This document shows, piece after piece, positions 52,291 to 60,529 of a stretch of 64,000 bases of DNA; within the stretch, counting starts at the first letter, position 1, and every line of letters starts with the position of its first letter. A model generated the notes under the pieces. The model did not search any database. It was not told where the DNA came from and saw only the letters and a program-made list of their open reading frames with translations. Source of the DNA: Bacteroidales bacterium UBA6431 (lineage in GTDB: Bacteria > Bacteroidota > Bacteroidia > Bacteroidales > UBA932). The position numbers were made by a program, and so were the translations under genes. Where the stretch lies: the NCBI GenBank assembly GCA_002439095.1, contig DJOT01000043.1:121542-185541 (forward strand), written 5' to 3'.

Positions 52291-52317
52291 AGGGGCCGCT
52301 CCACAGGAGCTGCCCCT
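52291..52317 (-). terminator. GC-rich hairpin downstream of deoC
   Basis: AGGGGCCGCTCC (52291-52302) pairs with GGAGCTGCCCCT (52306-52317) with one mismatch. It lies in the 186-bp gap after deoC and lacks a clear U-tract. Nothing else is seen in that gap. Confidence 0.4.
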
Positions 52318-52356
52318 CAACATTGTCCACATAAAAAACAGATAAAAGGACTGTTT

Positions 52357-53247
52357 TTAGAAATAATTCACCGTTTTCTGCTCTATGGCGCTCATCAGGC
52401 TGTTGCCTAGACGGCTGACCCCGAAACGGAACCAGCGCTTGTCAAGCCATTCCTTGCCGAGCACAAATGAGGCTATGCAATAATAGCTGAGGGCATCCTT
52501 GGCCGTGGAGATCCCGCCGGCAGCCTTGAACCCGACCTTGCGTCCTGTCGCCTGATAATATGCGCGGATACACTCACACATCACATACGCGGCCATCGGT
52601 GTCGCATTGACCTCAACCTTACCCGTCGATGTCTTGATGAAGTCCGCCCCGGCCTCCATGGCAAGAAAAGAAGCATTGGCAATCCTCTCAGCAGTGACAA
52701 GCAGCCCCGTCTCAAGTATCACCTTGAGGATGACAGTCCTGTCCTCCTTGGCCGCTTCATCATCTATCGCAGAACGTATCGCTGAAATCTCACGCGAAGC
52801 GCTCTCATAGTCACCAGCCATAAAAGAATTGAGCGCCAGGACTATGTCTATCTCGTCCGCGCCGTTACGCACAGCCATGCGGCACTCAAGAAGCTTGACC
52901 TCCAGATAACTCTGCGAGGACGGGAAACAGCCGGCGACAGTGGTGACATGCAATTCATCCGAGATTCTGCTGCCCCGCACAACCGAGGCAAAGTTCGGGA
53001 AGACACAGATTGAGGCGGGAAGAGGGTATCCCTCAAAAGCTGATTTGACCCCATTGGCCTTTTCCACGAGAGCCTTGACAGAGGCTTCCGTATCATTTGT
53101 ATGGAGCGTTGTCAAGTCCATCATGGAGAAGCAGCGCATAAAGACATCCGGAGACTCTGCGCCGGAAAGATTAGCCGCAAGCGACTGAAGTTTTGACGCT
53201 ATAGCCTCCCCGTCAGGAGTATAGCCATATTTCTGAAGATAATCCAT
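52357..53247 (-). CDS. deoC: Deoxyribose-phosphate aldolase
   Basis: Cleaves 2-deoxyribose-5-phosphate to glyceraldehyde-3-phosphate and acetaldehyde. The 296-residue TIM barrel holds the Schiff-base Lys in ADFIKTSTGK and the second Lys in VGFKAAGGI. ADEIDIVLAL is also conserved. It is longer than the ~220-residue form, matching the E. coli-type long branch. It lies 6 bp after the DUF4296 gene in the pheT run. Confidence 0.94.
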   Translation of the reverse strand: MDYLQKYGYTPDGEAIASKLQSLAANLSGAESPDVFMRCFSMMDLTTLHTNDTEASVKALVEKANGVKSAFEGYPLPASICVFPNFASVVRGSRISDELHVTTVAGCFPSSQSYLEVKLLECRMAVRNGADEIDIVLALNSFMAGDYESASREISAIRSAIDDEAAKEDRTVILKVILETGLLVTAERIANASFLAMEAGADFIKTSTGKVEVNATPMAAYVMCECIRAYYQATGRKVGFKAAGGISTAKDALSYYCIASFVLGKEWLDKRWFRFGVSRLGNSLMSAIEQKTVNYF

Positions 53248-53253
53248 AACTCT

Positions 53254-53862
53254 CTATCTTAATTTTATTTCTTTCATCTCGACACGTTCAATCATATCCG
53301 CTCCTTCGCTGCGTGGGGGACGACCGACTTCCGGCTGTTCTATTACCGGTTCCGATCTGACCATCCACCCGGCAGCAAGAGTGTCCTCACGGACTGGCAA
53401 GCCCTGTTTTACAGGCCAGAGCACTGCGGAAGCCGCCCACAGCAAAGAGTCCTGCCCGAAATCGACAGCATCGTAATCCGCCCTGTTCTTCTCGTTGGTT
53501 TCATTGGCCTTGCGGATAGCCGTAGAAATCTTCGTATACCGGTCCGCCTGCCGCTTGAGCATAGCCGAGGCACTGTCCACGATTCCGGAGAAGAGTTCCG
53601 GATCAGCAGAATAATACTCTACACTCTTCTCGTAATCAGCAAATGTACAGCCATGCCTCTCGAATATCGGGTCAAAAAAGAGTGTCGTGTCAGCAACAGC
53701 CCGGGCCTCCTTGTTTTCCTTGAGCCACTGGTCTGCAATGAACATGTCCGCATACAGCGCAGCCATCTTCTTCTCAGGAATCACCCGGCCTTCCCGCCCA
53801 CCACAGGCAGACAAGACAAGGAAAAGCAAGGCCGAAGCGAAAATATGCCGTGCAATCGACAT
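53254..53862 (-). CDS. DUF4296 lipoprotein
   Basis: A 202-residue lipoprotein (MSIARHIFASALLFLVLSAC, Cys 20). The pattern VIPEKKMAALYADMFIADQW and ILE-like helix spacing of DUF4296 is clear. The role is unknown. It begins 1 bp after the pheT stop. Confidence 0.8.
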   Translation of the reverse strand: MSIARHIFASALLFLVLSACGGREGRVIPEKKMAALYADMFIADQWLKENKEARAVADTTLFFDPIFERHGCTFADYEKSVEYYSADPELFSGIVDSASAMLKRQADRYTKISTAIRKANETNEKNRADYDAVDFGQDSLLWAASAVLWPVKQGLPVREDTLAAGWMVRSEPVIEQPEVGRPPRSEGADMIERVEMKEIKLR

Positions 53863-56301
53863 CTATCTCAATTGAGCACCGAAATTCTTGGTAAACAATG
53901 TCAGAAGCCTATCCATAACCCTCTCGGTATCCTGATCTGTCAGGGTCTTCTCAGCATCCTGAATCACGAAACTTAGAGCATACTGCTTCTTCCCCTCCGG
54001 AATCTTGTCCCCACGGTAGACATCGAAGAGCCCGACCTGTTTGAGCAGTTTCTTCTCCTGCTTGAGCGCGGCGGCACGCAGATCCGCATAGCTGACACTT
54101 TCGTCAAGCAGCAAAGCAAGGTCCCTGCGCACCTCCGGGAACTTAGGCATTTCAGAGAAAGCGACTTTATCCCTCTTGACCAGTTCAAACAGAGCCGGCC
54201 AGTTTATCTCAGCTGCATAGACAGCCTGCCTTATTCCGAACTGTTTCGCCAGAGACGGATTGATTGTTCCCATGACCGCCAGCTGGCCGCAGCCAGGAAC
54301 AGAGTATGCCATTCCCTCTGCGAAGATGTCAGAAGGCGCCGACTCTGTCCGCATATTGTAAAGACTTGCACCATAACGCTTCAGCAGAAGTTCCACATAC
54401 CCCTTGAGTTGGAAATAATCACTTTTTCCGGATTCAACCCTCCAAGATTTTTCCGGGACTCCGGTAAGCATCAGGCAGAAGCACTGGTGTTCTTCGTAAC
54501 CATCAAGTGTTTCAGGGCTCTTCTCCGGAATCCTGCTATATACGCTCCCGTATTCAAAATTGCGCATATACCCGGTCTGGCGGTTGAGATTGTAGGCCAC
54601 GACCTCAAGGCCGCCAAGTATGAGAGTCTGCCTCATCACATTCAGATCCTGGCTCAGAGGGTTCACGATCCTGACACATTTCTCCTCCGGGAATGTCCTG
54701 AGCTTTGAGTAATACTCCGACTTCGTCAGGGAATTGTTCATCGTCTCTGTGAACCCGTTGGCTGCAAGGAAGTTGGAGATGTTGTTCCTGACAGCTTCAG
54801 GATCCGGCTTCGGAGTGGCGTTGACGGACATGAGCATCCTCTTCGGCAGCGGGATGTTGTTGTACCCGTAGATGCGGAGGATCTCCTCCACGACGTCGCA
54901 CTCCCTGTAGACATCGACCATATAAGAAGGTGCGGCCACCACGGCACCGCTCTCCCGCTTCTCTATGAACTGGTAATCCAGCCAGCCGAGGATGTTCTCA
55001 ATCACTTCATGCCCGATATGGTAGCCGATAAGAGCCTCCATCCTGTTGTAATCCAAGTCTATGTGTTTACGCTCTATCAGCTCAGGATAGACTTCCTGTA
55101 TCTTCCCGACAACCTCTCCGCCCGCGCACTCCTGAATGAGAGTCACGGCACGCTTCAAGGCATACGGTACTATCTGAGGGTCAGCCCCACGCTCGTACCT
55201 GAACGAAGCATCCGTCTGGAGTCCCTGGCTCTTGGCGGTCTTACGCACTGAAGCCGGGTCGAAATAAGCGCTTTCCACGAAGAGATTGACTGTAGAGTCC
55301 GAAACTCCGCTCTCTTCACCTCCGAACACGCCTGCGATGCACATAGGGCCGTCAGCGTTGGCGATGACCATATCCGAGGCCGAAAGCTTGCGCTCCACCC
55401 CGTCAAGAGTCTTTATCATTTCTCCCTCTGCCGCCCTGCGGACAATCACTTTGCCTCCTGTAATCTTGTCCGCATCAAATGTATGCAGAGGCTGGCCGAG
55501 CTCAAAGAGCACGAAATTGGATATGTCCACTATATTGTCGATAGGATGCAGCCCGATGCTCTGGAGCCTCTTCTGAAGCCACTCCGGAGAAGGCCCTGTC
55601 TTGACACCGTGCAGGGTGATGCCGCTGTAGCGCGGAGCCCCTTTGCTATCCAGCACCTCGACACCAATCCCTTCACCTTCGCCCTCACGGAACGCATCCA
55701 CAGACGGACGCACAAGTTCGCAAGGGATATTGTTCAGCCTCATCCAGGCGTAAAGATCCCTGGCCACCCCCCAGTGGGAAGCAGCATCCACACGGTTGGC
55801 CGTTATCTCATACTCAATCACGGCCTCGGACTCAAGATGAAGATACTCCTTGGCCGGAGTGCCGACCACGGCATCCTCGGGAAGAACCATGATCCCATCG
55901 TGCCCGGTGCCTATGCCAAGCTCATCCTCGGCACATATCATTCCGAATGACTCCACGCCGCGGATCTTTGACTTCTTGATCTTGAAGTCACCCGGCAGCA
56001 CCGTCCCGAGCTGGGCGAACAGCACCTTCTGCCCGGCAGCCACATTCGGAGCGCCGCATACCACAGTAAGAGGCTCACCGGAACCGGCATCAACCTTGGT
56101 GATATGGAGGTGATCCGAGTCCGGGTGTGCCACACATTCAAGAACTTTAGCGACAACAACCCCTGCAAGTCCGCCAGGCACCTGCTCGCTCTCCTCCACA
56201 CCGTCAACCTCGATTCCGATGGATGTCATGGCATCCGCAATCTGCTGGACGGAAAGGTCGCACTTCAAATAATCCTTAAGCCAATTGTAACTGAGCTTCA
56301 T
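53863..56301 (-). CDS. pheT: Phenylalanyl-tRNA synthetase beta subunit
   Basis: An 812-residue tRNA synthetase subunit in normal order: N-terminal tRNA-binding (EMAP-like) domain (about 40-150, VVVAKVLECVAHPDSDHLHI), B3/4 editing domain, B5 domain, a catalytic-like core, and the C-terminal anticodon-binding FDX-ACB domain ending TRN-like FGAQLR. No internal frameshift is seen. pheS is not in this window. The ftsY gene lies 14 bp upstream. Confidence 0.96.
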   Translation of the reverse strand: MKLSYNWLKDYLKCDLSVQQIADAMTSIGIEVDGVEESEQVPGGLAGVVVAKVLECVAHPDSDHLHITKVDAGSGEPLTVVCGAPNVAAGQKVLFAQLGTVLPGDFKIKKSKIRGVESFGMICAEDELGIGTGHDGIMVLPEDAVVGTPAKEYLHLESEAVIEYEITANRVDAASHWGVARDLYAWMRLNNIPCELVRPSVDAFREGEGEGIGVEVLDSKGAPRYSGITLHGVKTGPSPEWLQKRLQSIGLHPIDNIVDISNFVLFELGQPLHTFDADKITGGKVIVRRAAEGEMIKTLDGVERKLSASDMVIANADGPMCIAGVFGGEESGVSDSTVNLFVESAYFDPASVRKTAKSQGLQTDASFRYERGADPQIVPYALKRAVTLIQECAGGEVVGKIQEVYPELIERKHIDLDYNRMEALIGYHIGHEVIENILGWLDYQFIEKRESGAVVAAPSYMVDVYRECDVVEEILRIYGYNNIPLPKRMLMSVNATPKPDPEAVRNNISNFLAANGFTETMNNSLTKSEYYSKLRTFPEEKCVRIVNPLSQDLNVMRQTLILGGLEVVAYNLNRQTGYMRNFEYGSVYSRIPEKSPETLDGYEEHQCFCLMLTGVPEKSWRVESGKSDYFQLKGYVELLLKRYGASLYNMRTESAPSDIFAEGMAYSVPGCGQLAVMGTINPSLAKQFGIRQAVYAAEINWPALFELVKRDKVAFSEMPKFPEVRRDLALLLDESVSYADLRAAALKQEKKLLKQVGLFDVYRGDKIPEGKKQYALSFVIQDAEKTLTDQDTERVMDRLLTLFTKNFGAQLR

Positions 56302-56315
56302 ATAGCGTAATGTTT

Positions 56316-57200
56316 TTATTTCAAATCTTCAGGAGCAAAAAGTTTCGAGACGAAGTCTTCTTTGTCAAATACCTTCAGGTCGGAAATCCCTTCCCCGACC
56401 CCGATGAACTTGACCGGTATGTGGAACTGGTCGGAAACCCCTACCACAACGCCTCCCTTGGCTGTACCGTCGAGCTTGGTCATCACAAGAGACGTGATGT
56501 CCGTGGCACGCGAAAACTCCTTTGCCTGCTGGAAAGCATTCTGCCCGGTGGAAGCATCTATCACCAGCATGACATCGTGGGGAGCGTCAGGGACAACCTT
56601 GCGCACCACATTACGGATTTTCGTAAGTTCATTCATGAGGTCAAGCCGGTTATGAAGGCGACCAGCGGTATCGATAATGGCAACATCCGCACCACGCGCC
56701 ACCGCCGCGTTCACCGTATCAAAAGCCACAGAAGCCGGATCGGAGCCCATGCTCTGTTTGACGATATCGACTCCGGCCCGTTCCGCCCATATTGTCAACT
56801 GGTCAACAGCCGCAGCCCGGAACGTGTCCGCAGCCCCAAGTATCACTTTTTTCCCTTGAGAGCGGAGCATGTAGGCCAACTTTCCGATAGTTGTAGTCTT
56901 GCCGACACCGTTCACCCCCACGACAAGTATCACATAGGGTTTCTTTGAAAAGTCAAAAGGCTCACCACCGGCATCAATGAGGCCGGAAATCTCAGAGCGC
57001 AGCATCCCCACAAGCTCGTCAAAGGACATATATTTGTCCTTGGCGACCTTCTCTTCGAGGGCATCGATAACTTTAAGAGTCGTGTCAACTCCCATGTCAG
57101 ACTCCACGAGGGCCTCCTCGATGGCGTCAAGCGTATCATCGTCCACCCGGGAACGCCCGATGACTGCCCTGCTTATCCTTTGAAAGAAACTTATTGCCAT
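56316..57200 (-). CDS. ftsY: Signal recognition particle receptor FtsY
   Basis: A 294-residue SRP GTPase with the NG domain only. GVNGVGKTTTIGKLAY (P-loop), DTFRAAAVDQL, DTAGRLHNRLD and TKLDGTAKGG are intact. It lacks the long acidic A domain of E. coli FtsY, as usual in Bacteroidota. A -7 box ends 6 bases before the ATG. Confidence 0.95.
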   Translation of the reverse strand: MAISFFQRISRAVIGRSRVDDDTLDAIEEALVESDMGVDTTLKVIDALEEKVAKDKYMSFDELVGMLRSEISGLIDAGGEPFDFSKKPYVILVVGVNGVGKTTTIGKLAYMLRSQGKKVILGAADTFRAAAVDQLTIWAERAGVDIVKQSMGSDPASVAFDTVNAAVARGADVAIIDTAGRLHNRLDLMNELTKIRNVVRKVVPDAPHDVMLVIDASTGQNAFQQAKEFSRATDITSLVMTKLDGTAKGGVVVGVSDQFHIPVKFIGVGEGISDLKVFDKEDFVSKLFAPEDLK

Positions 57201-57206
57201 AACTCA

Positions 57207-57214
57207 CAAAGATA
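57207..57214 (-). promoter_or_regulatory. -7 element TATCTTTG of ftsY
   Basis: The minus-strand match to TAnnTTTG ends 6 bases before the ftsY ATG at 57200. Confidence 0.55.
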
Positions 57215-57261
57215 ACAATTTTCCTTGATATGCATCAGGCCCGGCTCTATCCGGACACACC

Positions 57262-57294
57262 AAAAAGCCGATCCGGACTTTTGTCCGAACCGGC
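57262..57294 (-). terminator. Terminator after the DUF4295 gene
   Basis: On the minus strand GCCGGTTCGGAC (57294-57283) pairs with GTCCGGATCGGC (57278-57267) around an AAAA loop with two weak pairs, then TTTTT. It ends the rpmB-rpmG-DUF4295 transcript. Confidence 0.75.
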
Positions 57295-57319
57295 CCTCAA
57301 ATATCCAGCGAAACAAGAC

Positions 57320-57478
57320 TTACTTCTTTGCGAAAAAGTCCTTGGCCTTGTCAGCTTCAACGAGCTGCTCAGAGAAGACATAAGCTCCGGTTTTCGGAGA
57401 CTTCTCCATACGGATACACTTTACCATGCTCTTAGCACCGGCCTTGGCCGCGAAGGTGGCGACTGCTTTCTTTGCCAT
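57320..57478 (-). CDS. DUF4295 small basic protein
   Basis: A 52-residue Lys/Ala-rich protein, MAKKAVATFAAKAGAKSMVK to the end ...KDFFAKK. This Bacteroidota-specific family is encoded right after rpmB and rpmG and may be ribosome-associated, an inference from gene order. The gene is small enough to be missed by length cut-offs. Its start lies 17 bp after rpmG. Confidence 0.85.
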   Translation of the reverse strand: MAKKAVATFAAKAGAKSMVKCIRMEKSPKTGAYVFSEQLVEADKAKDFFAKK

Positions 57479-57495
57479 AATTCAAACTCCTCTGA

Positions 57496-57684
57496 TTATT
57501 TAATTTCACGGTGAACGGTAACCTTCTTGAGGTAAGGATTGTACTTCTTGCGCTCAAGACGGTCCGGAGTATTCTTCTTGTTCTTGGTGGTGATGTAACG
57601 AGACATACCAGGTACACCGGAAGCCTTCTGCTCAGTGCACTCGAGGATGACCTGCACCCTGTTTCCTTTTGATTTCTTTGCCAT
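57496..57684 (-). CDS. rpmG: Ribosomal protein L33
   Basis: A 62-residue L33 (MAKKSKGNRVQVILECTEQK to the end, containing TKNKKNTPDRLERKKYNP). No paired Cys ribbon is present: only one Cys remains, so this is the zinc-free form. It lies 11 bp after rpmB. Confidence 0.95.
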   Translation of the reverse strand: MAKKSKGNRVQVILECTEQKASGVPGMSRYITTKNKKNTPDRLERKKYNPYLKKVTVHREIK

Positions 57685-57695
57685 ATCTCTGAAAA

Positions 57696-57938
57696 TTAAA
57701 CAAGGTTGATCAATCCTTTCTTCTGAGCATCGCGAAGCGTCGCCTCAAGGCCGTTCTTCTCGATGATCCTCATACCCTTGCATGAAACTTTAAGGGTCAC
57801 GAACCTCTGCTCCTCCTCGCTCCAGAAACGCTTGTTCTTGAGGTTGAGAGAGAAGTCACGCTTGGTGCGCAGCTTGGAATGGGCAACATTGTTGCCTTTC
57901 ATTCTCTTCCTTCCGGTTATTTGACAAACTTTTGCCAT
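57696..57938 (-). CDS. rpmB: Ribosomal protein L28
   Basis: An 80-residue L28 with MAKVCQITGRKRMKGNNVAH and TKRDFSLNLKNKRFWSEEEQ. The start at 57938 is the family N-terminus; the reading from 58025 is an upstream extension. It is followed by rpmG and DUF4295. Confidence 0.95.
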   Translation of the reverse strand: MAKVCQITGRKRMKGNNVAHSKLRTKRDFSLNLKNKRFWSEEEQRFVTLKVSCKGMRIIEKNGLEATLRDAQKKGLINLV

Positions 57939-58017
57939 AGTTATTTCTTTTTTCTTTCTTGTCTTGATATGAGGCGTGCAAATATCGCTGATAATTTTCT
58001 GATTTCCAAACTGAAAC

Positions 58018-59325
58018 CTAAACAAATTTCAGGAACCTGCCCCACCTTATGTTCTTGGGGAAAGCTTTCCCCGCATCTGTAGAGAGCCATATCAGCACAG
58101 GCCGCCCGACTATGTGATCTTCGGGCACGAAGCCCCAATATCGCGAGTCAAGGGAGTTGTGCCTATTGTCTCCCATCATAAAATAATAGTCTTGTCTGAA
58201 AGTGTAAGTACCTTCCTTCAGTGCTTCCTGCACGCTTCCTCCTTCATACACTGAGATTATCCTCGCGTAGAGTGGAAGGGTCTCTTCGGTGATCTCCACG
58301 CTCTCACCCTTCTTGGGGATACGCAGCGGACCGAAATAATCCCGCGTCCATCCGCTCTGCTCCGTGAATGGGAAGATCTCCTTGCTGACAGCCTCTGGAT
58401 TCCGCTCGAAATTATCCTCAATACGGACAACATTCGGCAGCGTCCGGACTTTCTCAAGCATCTCTGAGGTGAGAATCATCGCCGGATAACCCGACATGGA
58501 AGGGTCAAAGTAAACTTCCGAAGCATTCAGCCCAAGTTTCTCTATCGTCTTCGCATTGATTCTCTGCCCGTCTGTATAGACCCTCCAGGACAACTGGAGA
58601 CCCGGATAATCCGGCTCTTTCTCTCCGTTGATCCATACCCTTCCGTCCTTGATCTCAAGCACATCTCCCGGAATCCCGACGCAACGCTTGACATAGTGGT
58701 CTTTCTTGTCCATCGGACGTGCCACCTTCTCGCCAAGCCCATCTACTGTCTTCTGTCCGAGGACACGCACAAGTGCGTGGTAATCTTCAGCAGGAGCACG
58801 GCGCAGGACAGTGTCTCCGTTCGGAAAGCCGAACACAACTCTGTCTCCACGCTCAACCTGCCTGAATCCCCTCAGACGGCGATACTTGTTCTGGATAAGG
58901 GTCGAATAGGACTCTTTACCGAAAACGGTGTTGTGAGTGAAAGGAATGGTAAGCGGCGTCTGCGGCAGACGCGGACCATAAGTAAGCTTGCTCACGAAGA
59001 GGTGATCTCCCGTATAGAGAGTCCTCTCCATAGAAGAGGAAGGAATCTTAAAGGCCTGAAAGAAGAAGATGTTGATGAAGGTGACCACAATCACAGCGAA
59101 AATGATGGCATCAAGCCACTCGTTCCACGCGCTGTGTTTCTCTCCCTCCTTGTAACGCTTCTTCCAGAAATTCCACCTAACCTTACGGCTGATGAAGATG
59201 TCGAATATCACCGCCAGACCGAAGAGCCACCAGAAATTCCCGAGCCAAATCACCCACAGCACATAGAGCAAAGCCCAGAATGTGAACTTTGTCCATCTGT
59301 TGTGCGCGAACTCCTTCAGACTCAC
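58018..59325 (-). CDS. lepB: Signal peptidase I
   Basis: A 435-residue inner-membrane protease removing signal peptides. N-terminal hydrophobic segments (about 12-50 and 70-92) precede the catalytic Ser in IPSSSMERTLYTGDHLFVSK. The catalytic Lys lies in DHYVKRCVGIPGD and the GDNRHNSLDSRYWG box is near the C-terminus. A long insertion between box D and box E (about 250-375) is typical of Bacteroidales. It lies 6 bp after rplT. Confidence 0.93.
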   Translation of the reverse strand: MSLKEFAHNRWTKFTFWALLYVLWVIWLGNFWWLFGLAVIFDIFISRKVRWNFWKKRYKEGEKHSAWNEWLDAIIFAVIVVTFINIFFFQAFKIPSSSMERTLYTGDHLFVSKLTYGPRLPQTPLTIPFTHNTVFGKESYSTLIQNKYRRLRGFRQVERGDRVVFGFPNGDTVLRRAPAEDYHALVRVLGQKTVDGLGEKVARPMDKKDHYVKRCVGIPGDVLEIKDGRVWINGEKEPDYPGLQLSWRVYTDGQRINAKTIEKLGLNASEVYFDPSMSGYPAMILTSEMLEKVRTLPNVVRIEDNFERNPEAVSKEIFPFTEQSGWTRDYFGPLRIPKKGESVEITEETLPLYARIISVYEGGSVQEALKEGTYTFRQDYYFMMGDNRHNSLDSRYWGFVPEDHIVGRPVLIWLSTDAGKAFPKNIRWGRFLKFV

Positions 59326-59331
59326 TTCAGA

Positions 59332-59676
59332 CTATTTTACAGAGTTGATGATGGCCTCGAAAGCCTGCGGATTGTTCATCGCGAGGTCAGCAAGCACCTT
59401 GCGGTTAAGCCCGATGTTCTGCGCATTGAGCCTGCCCATGAACTGAGAGTAGGACATGCCGTACTGACGGGCGGCAGCGTTGATACGCTGAATCCAGAGA
59501 GCGCGGAAGTTGCGCTTCTTCGCCTTGCGGTCACGGTAGGCATAAGTGAGTCCTTTCTCGTAGGTGTTCTTCGCTACTGTCCAGACATTCTTTCTTGACA
59601 GGAAATTACCGCGGGTTCTCTTGAGAATCTTCTTGCGGCGAGCCCTTGAGGCTACTGAATTGACTGATCTTGGCAT
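59332..59676 (-). CDS. rplT: Ribosomal protein L20
   Basis: A 114-residue L20 (MPRSVNSVASRARRKKILKR, then RALWIQRINAAARQYGMSYS). It is part of thrS-infC-rpmI-rplT. In other bacteria L20 represses this operon; no such site is evident to me here. Confidence 0.96.
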   Translation of the reverse strand: MPRSVNSVASRARRKKILKRTRGNFLSRKNVWTVAKNTYEKGLTYAYRDRKAKKRNFRALWIQRINAAARQYGMSYSQFMGRLNAQNIGLNRKVLADLAMNNPQAFEAIINSVK

Positions 59677-59688
59677 AATTCAATACTT

Positions 59689-59883
59689 TTAGAGAACCAA
59701 CATTTCCTTTACTCTCTGTACATCGACCTTCTCGATGAGAGCGAAGTGGTCAAGATTTCTCTTGCGCTTCTTGGTCTTCTTGGTGAGGATGTGGCTGTGG
59801 TAAGCATGCTTCCTCTTGATTTTTCCCGATCCGGTAAGCGCGAAACGCTTTTTGGCACCGGAATTGGTCTTAAGCTTTGCCAT
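59689..59883 (-). CDS. rpmI: Ribosomal protein L35
   Basis: A 64-residue L35 (MAKLKTNSGAKKRFALTGSG, then KIKRKHAYHSHILTKKTKKR). It lies 12 bp before rplT and 37 bp after infC. Confidence 0.96.
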   Translation of the reverse strand: MAKLKTNSGAKKRFALTGSGKIKRKHAYHSHILTKKTKKRKRNLDHFALIEKVDVQRVKEMLVL

Positions 59884-59920
59884 TGTTTTAAATAATTAAT
59901 TGTTAATAATATATGAAGCC

Positions 59921-60517
59921 CTATTTCTTTTTGTTAGGGGCAATCATCATTGACATGCGCTTTCCTTCAAGGACCGGCATATTCTCGGCATGGCCGAGAT
60001 CCTCAAGTTCCACCGCAAAGCGGAGAAGCTGCTTCTCCCCCTGATCCTTGAACATGATCGAGCGCCCGCGAAAGAAAATGGATGCCTTGACCTTTGATCC
60101 CTCCTCAAGGAATCCCCGGGCGTGCTTGAGCTTGAACTGAAAATCATGCTCGTCAGTGTTGGGCCCGAAGCGGATCTCCTTGATCACGACCTTGGCAGCG
60201 TTGGATTTCATCTCCTTCGCTTTCTTTTTGCGCTGATAGAGGTACTTCTGATAATCGAGAATCTTACATACCGGAGGATCGGCCTGTGCGCTTATCTCCA
60301 CAAGGTCGAGTTCGAGCTCATCAGCAAGCTGAAGCGCCTTCGCGATCGGATAGACCCCTGGCTCAGGGATATTGTCTCCCACGAGACGCACCTGATGCGC
60401 AGTTATCTGCTCGTTTATGTTCAGTTCGTTCTCGTCGCGCTTCTGCGCCTGACGAGGATCCGGACGGCGTCCGCCGGGCTTGAAGCCCGAAGGCTTCGGT
60501 TTGTAAGGTAATGCGAT
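59921..60517 (-). CDS. infC: Translation initiation factor IF-3 with AUC start codon
   Basis: The protein (198 residues) begins at a non-canonical ATC at 60517, preceded by the strong Shine-Dalgarno AGGAGGG. From there the frame reads (M)ALPYKPKPSGFKPGGRR, then NINEQITAHQVRLVGDNI, the IF-3 N-terminal signature. Starting at the GTG 60391 would delete that N-terminal domain. Rare AUU/AUC starts are known for infC and allow IF-3 to repress its own synthesis. The C-terminal domain (EIRFGPNTDEHDFQFKLKHA) is normal. Thirteen bases after the thrS stop. Confidence 0.93.
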   Translation of the reverse strand: MALPYKPKPSGFKPGGRRPDPRQAQKRDENELNINEQITAHQVRLVGDNIPEPGVYPIAKALQLADELELDLVEISAQADPPVCKILDYQKYLYQRKKKAKEMKSNAAKVVIKEIRFGPNTDEHDFQFKLKHARGFLEEGSKVKASIFFRGRSIMFKDQGEKQLLRFAVELEDLGHAENMPVLEGKRMSMMIAPNKKK

Positions 60518-60529
60518 AGCTTTTCCCTC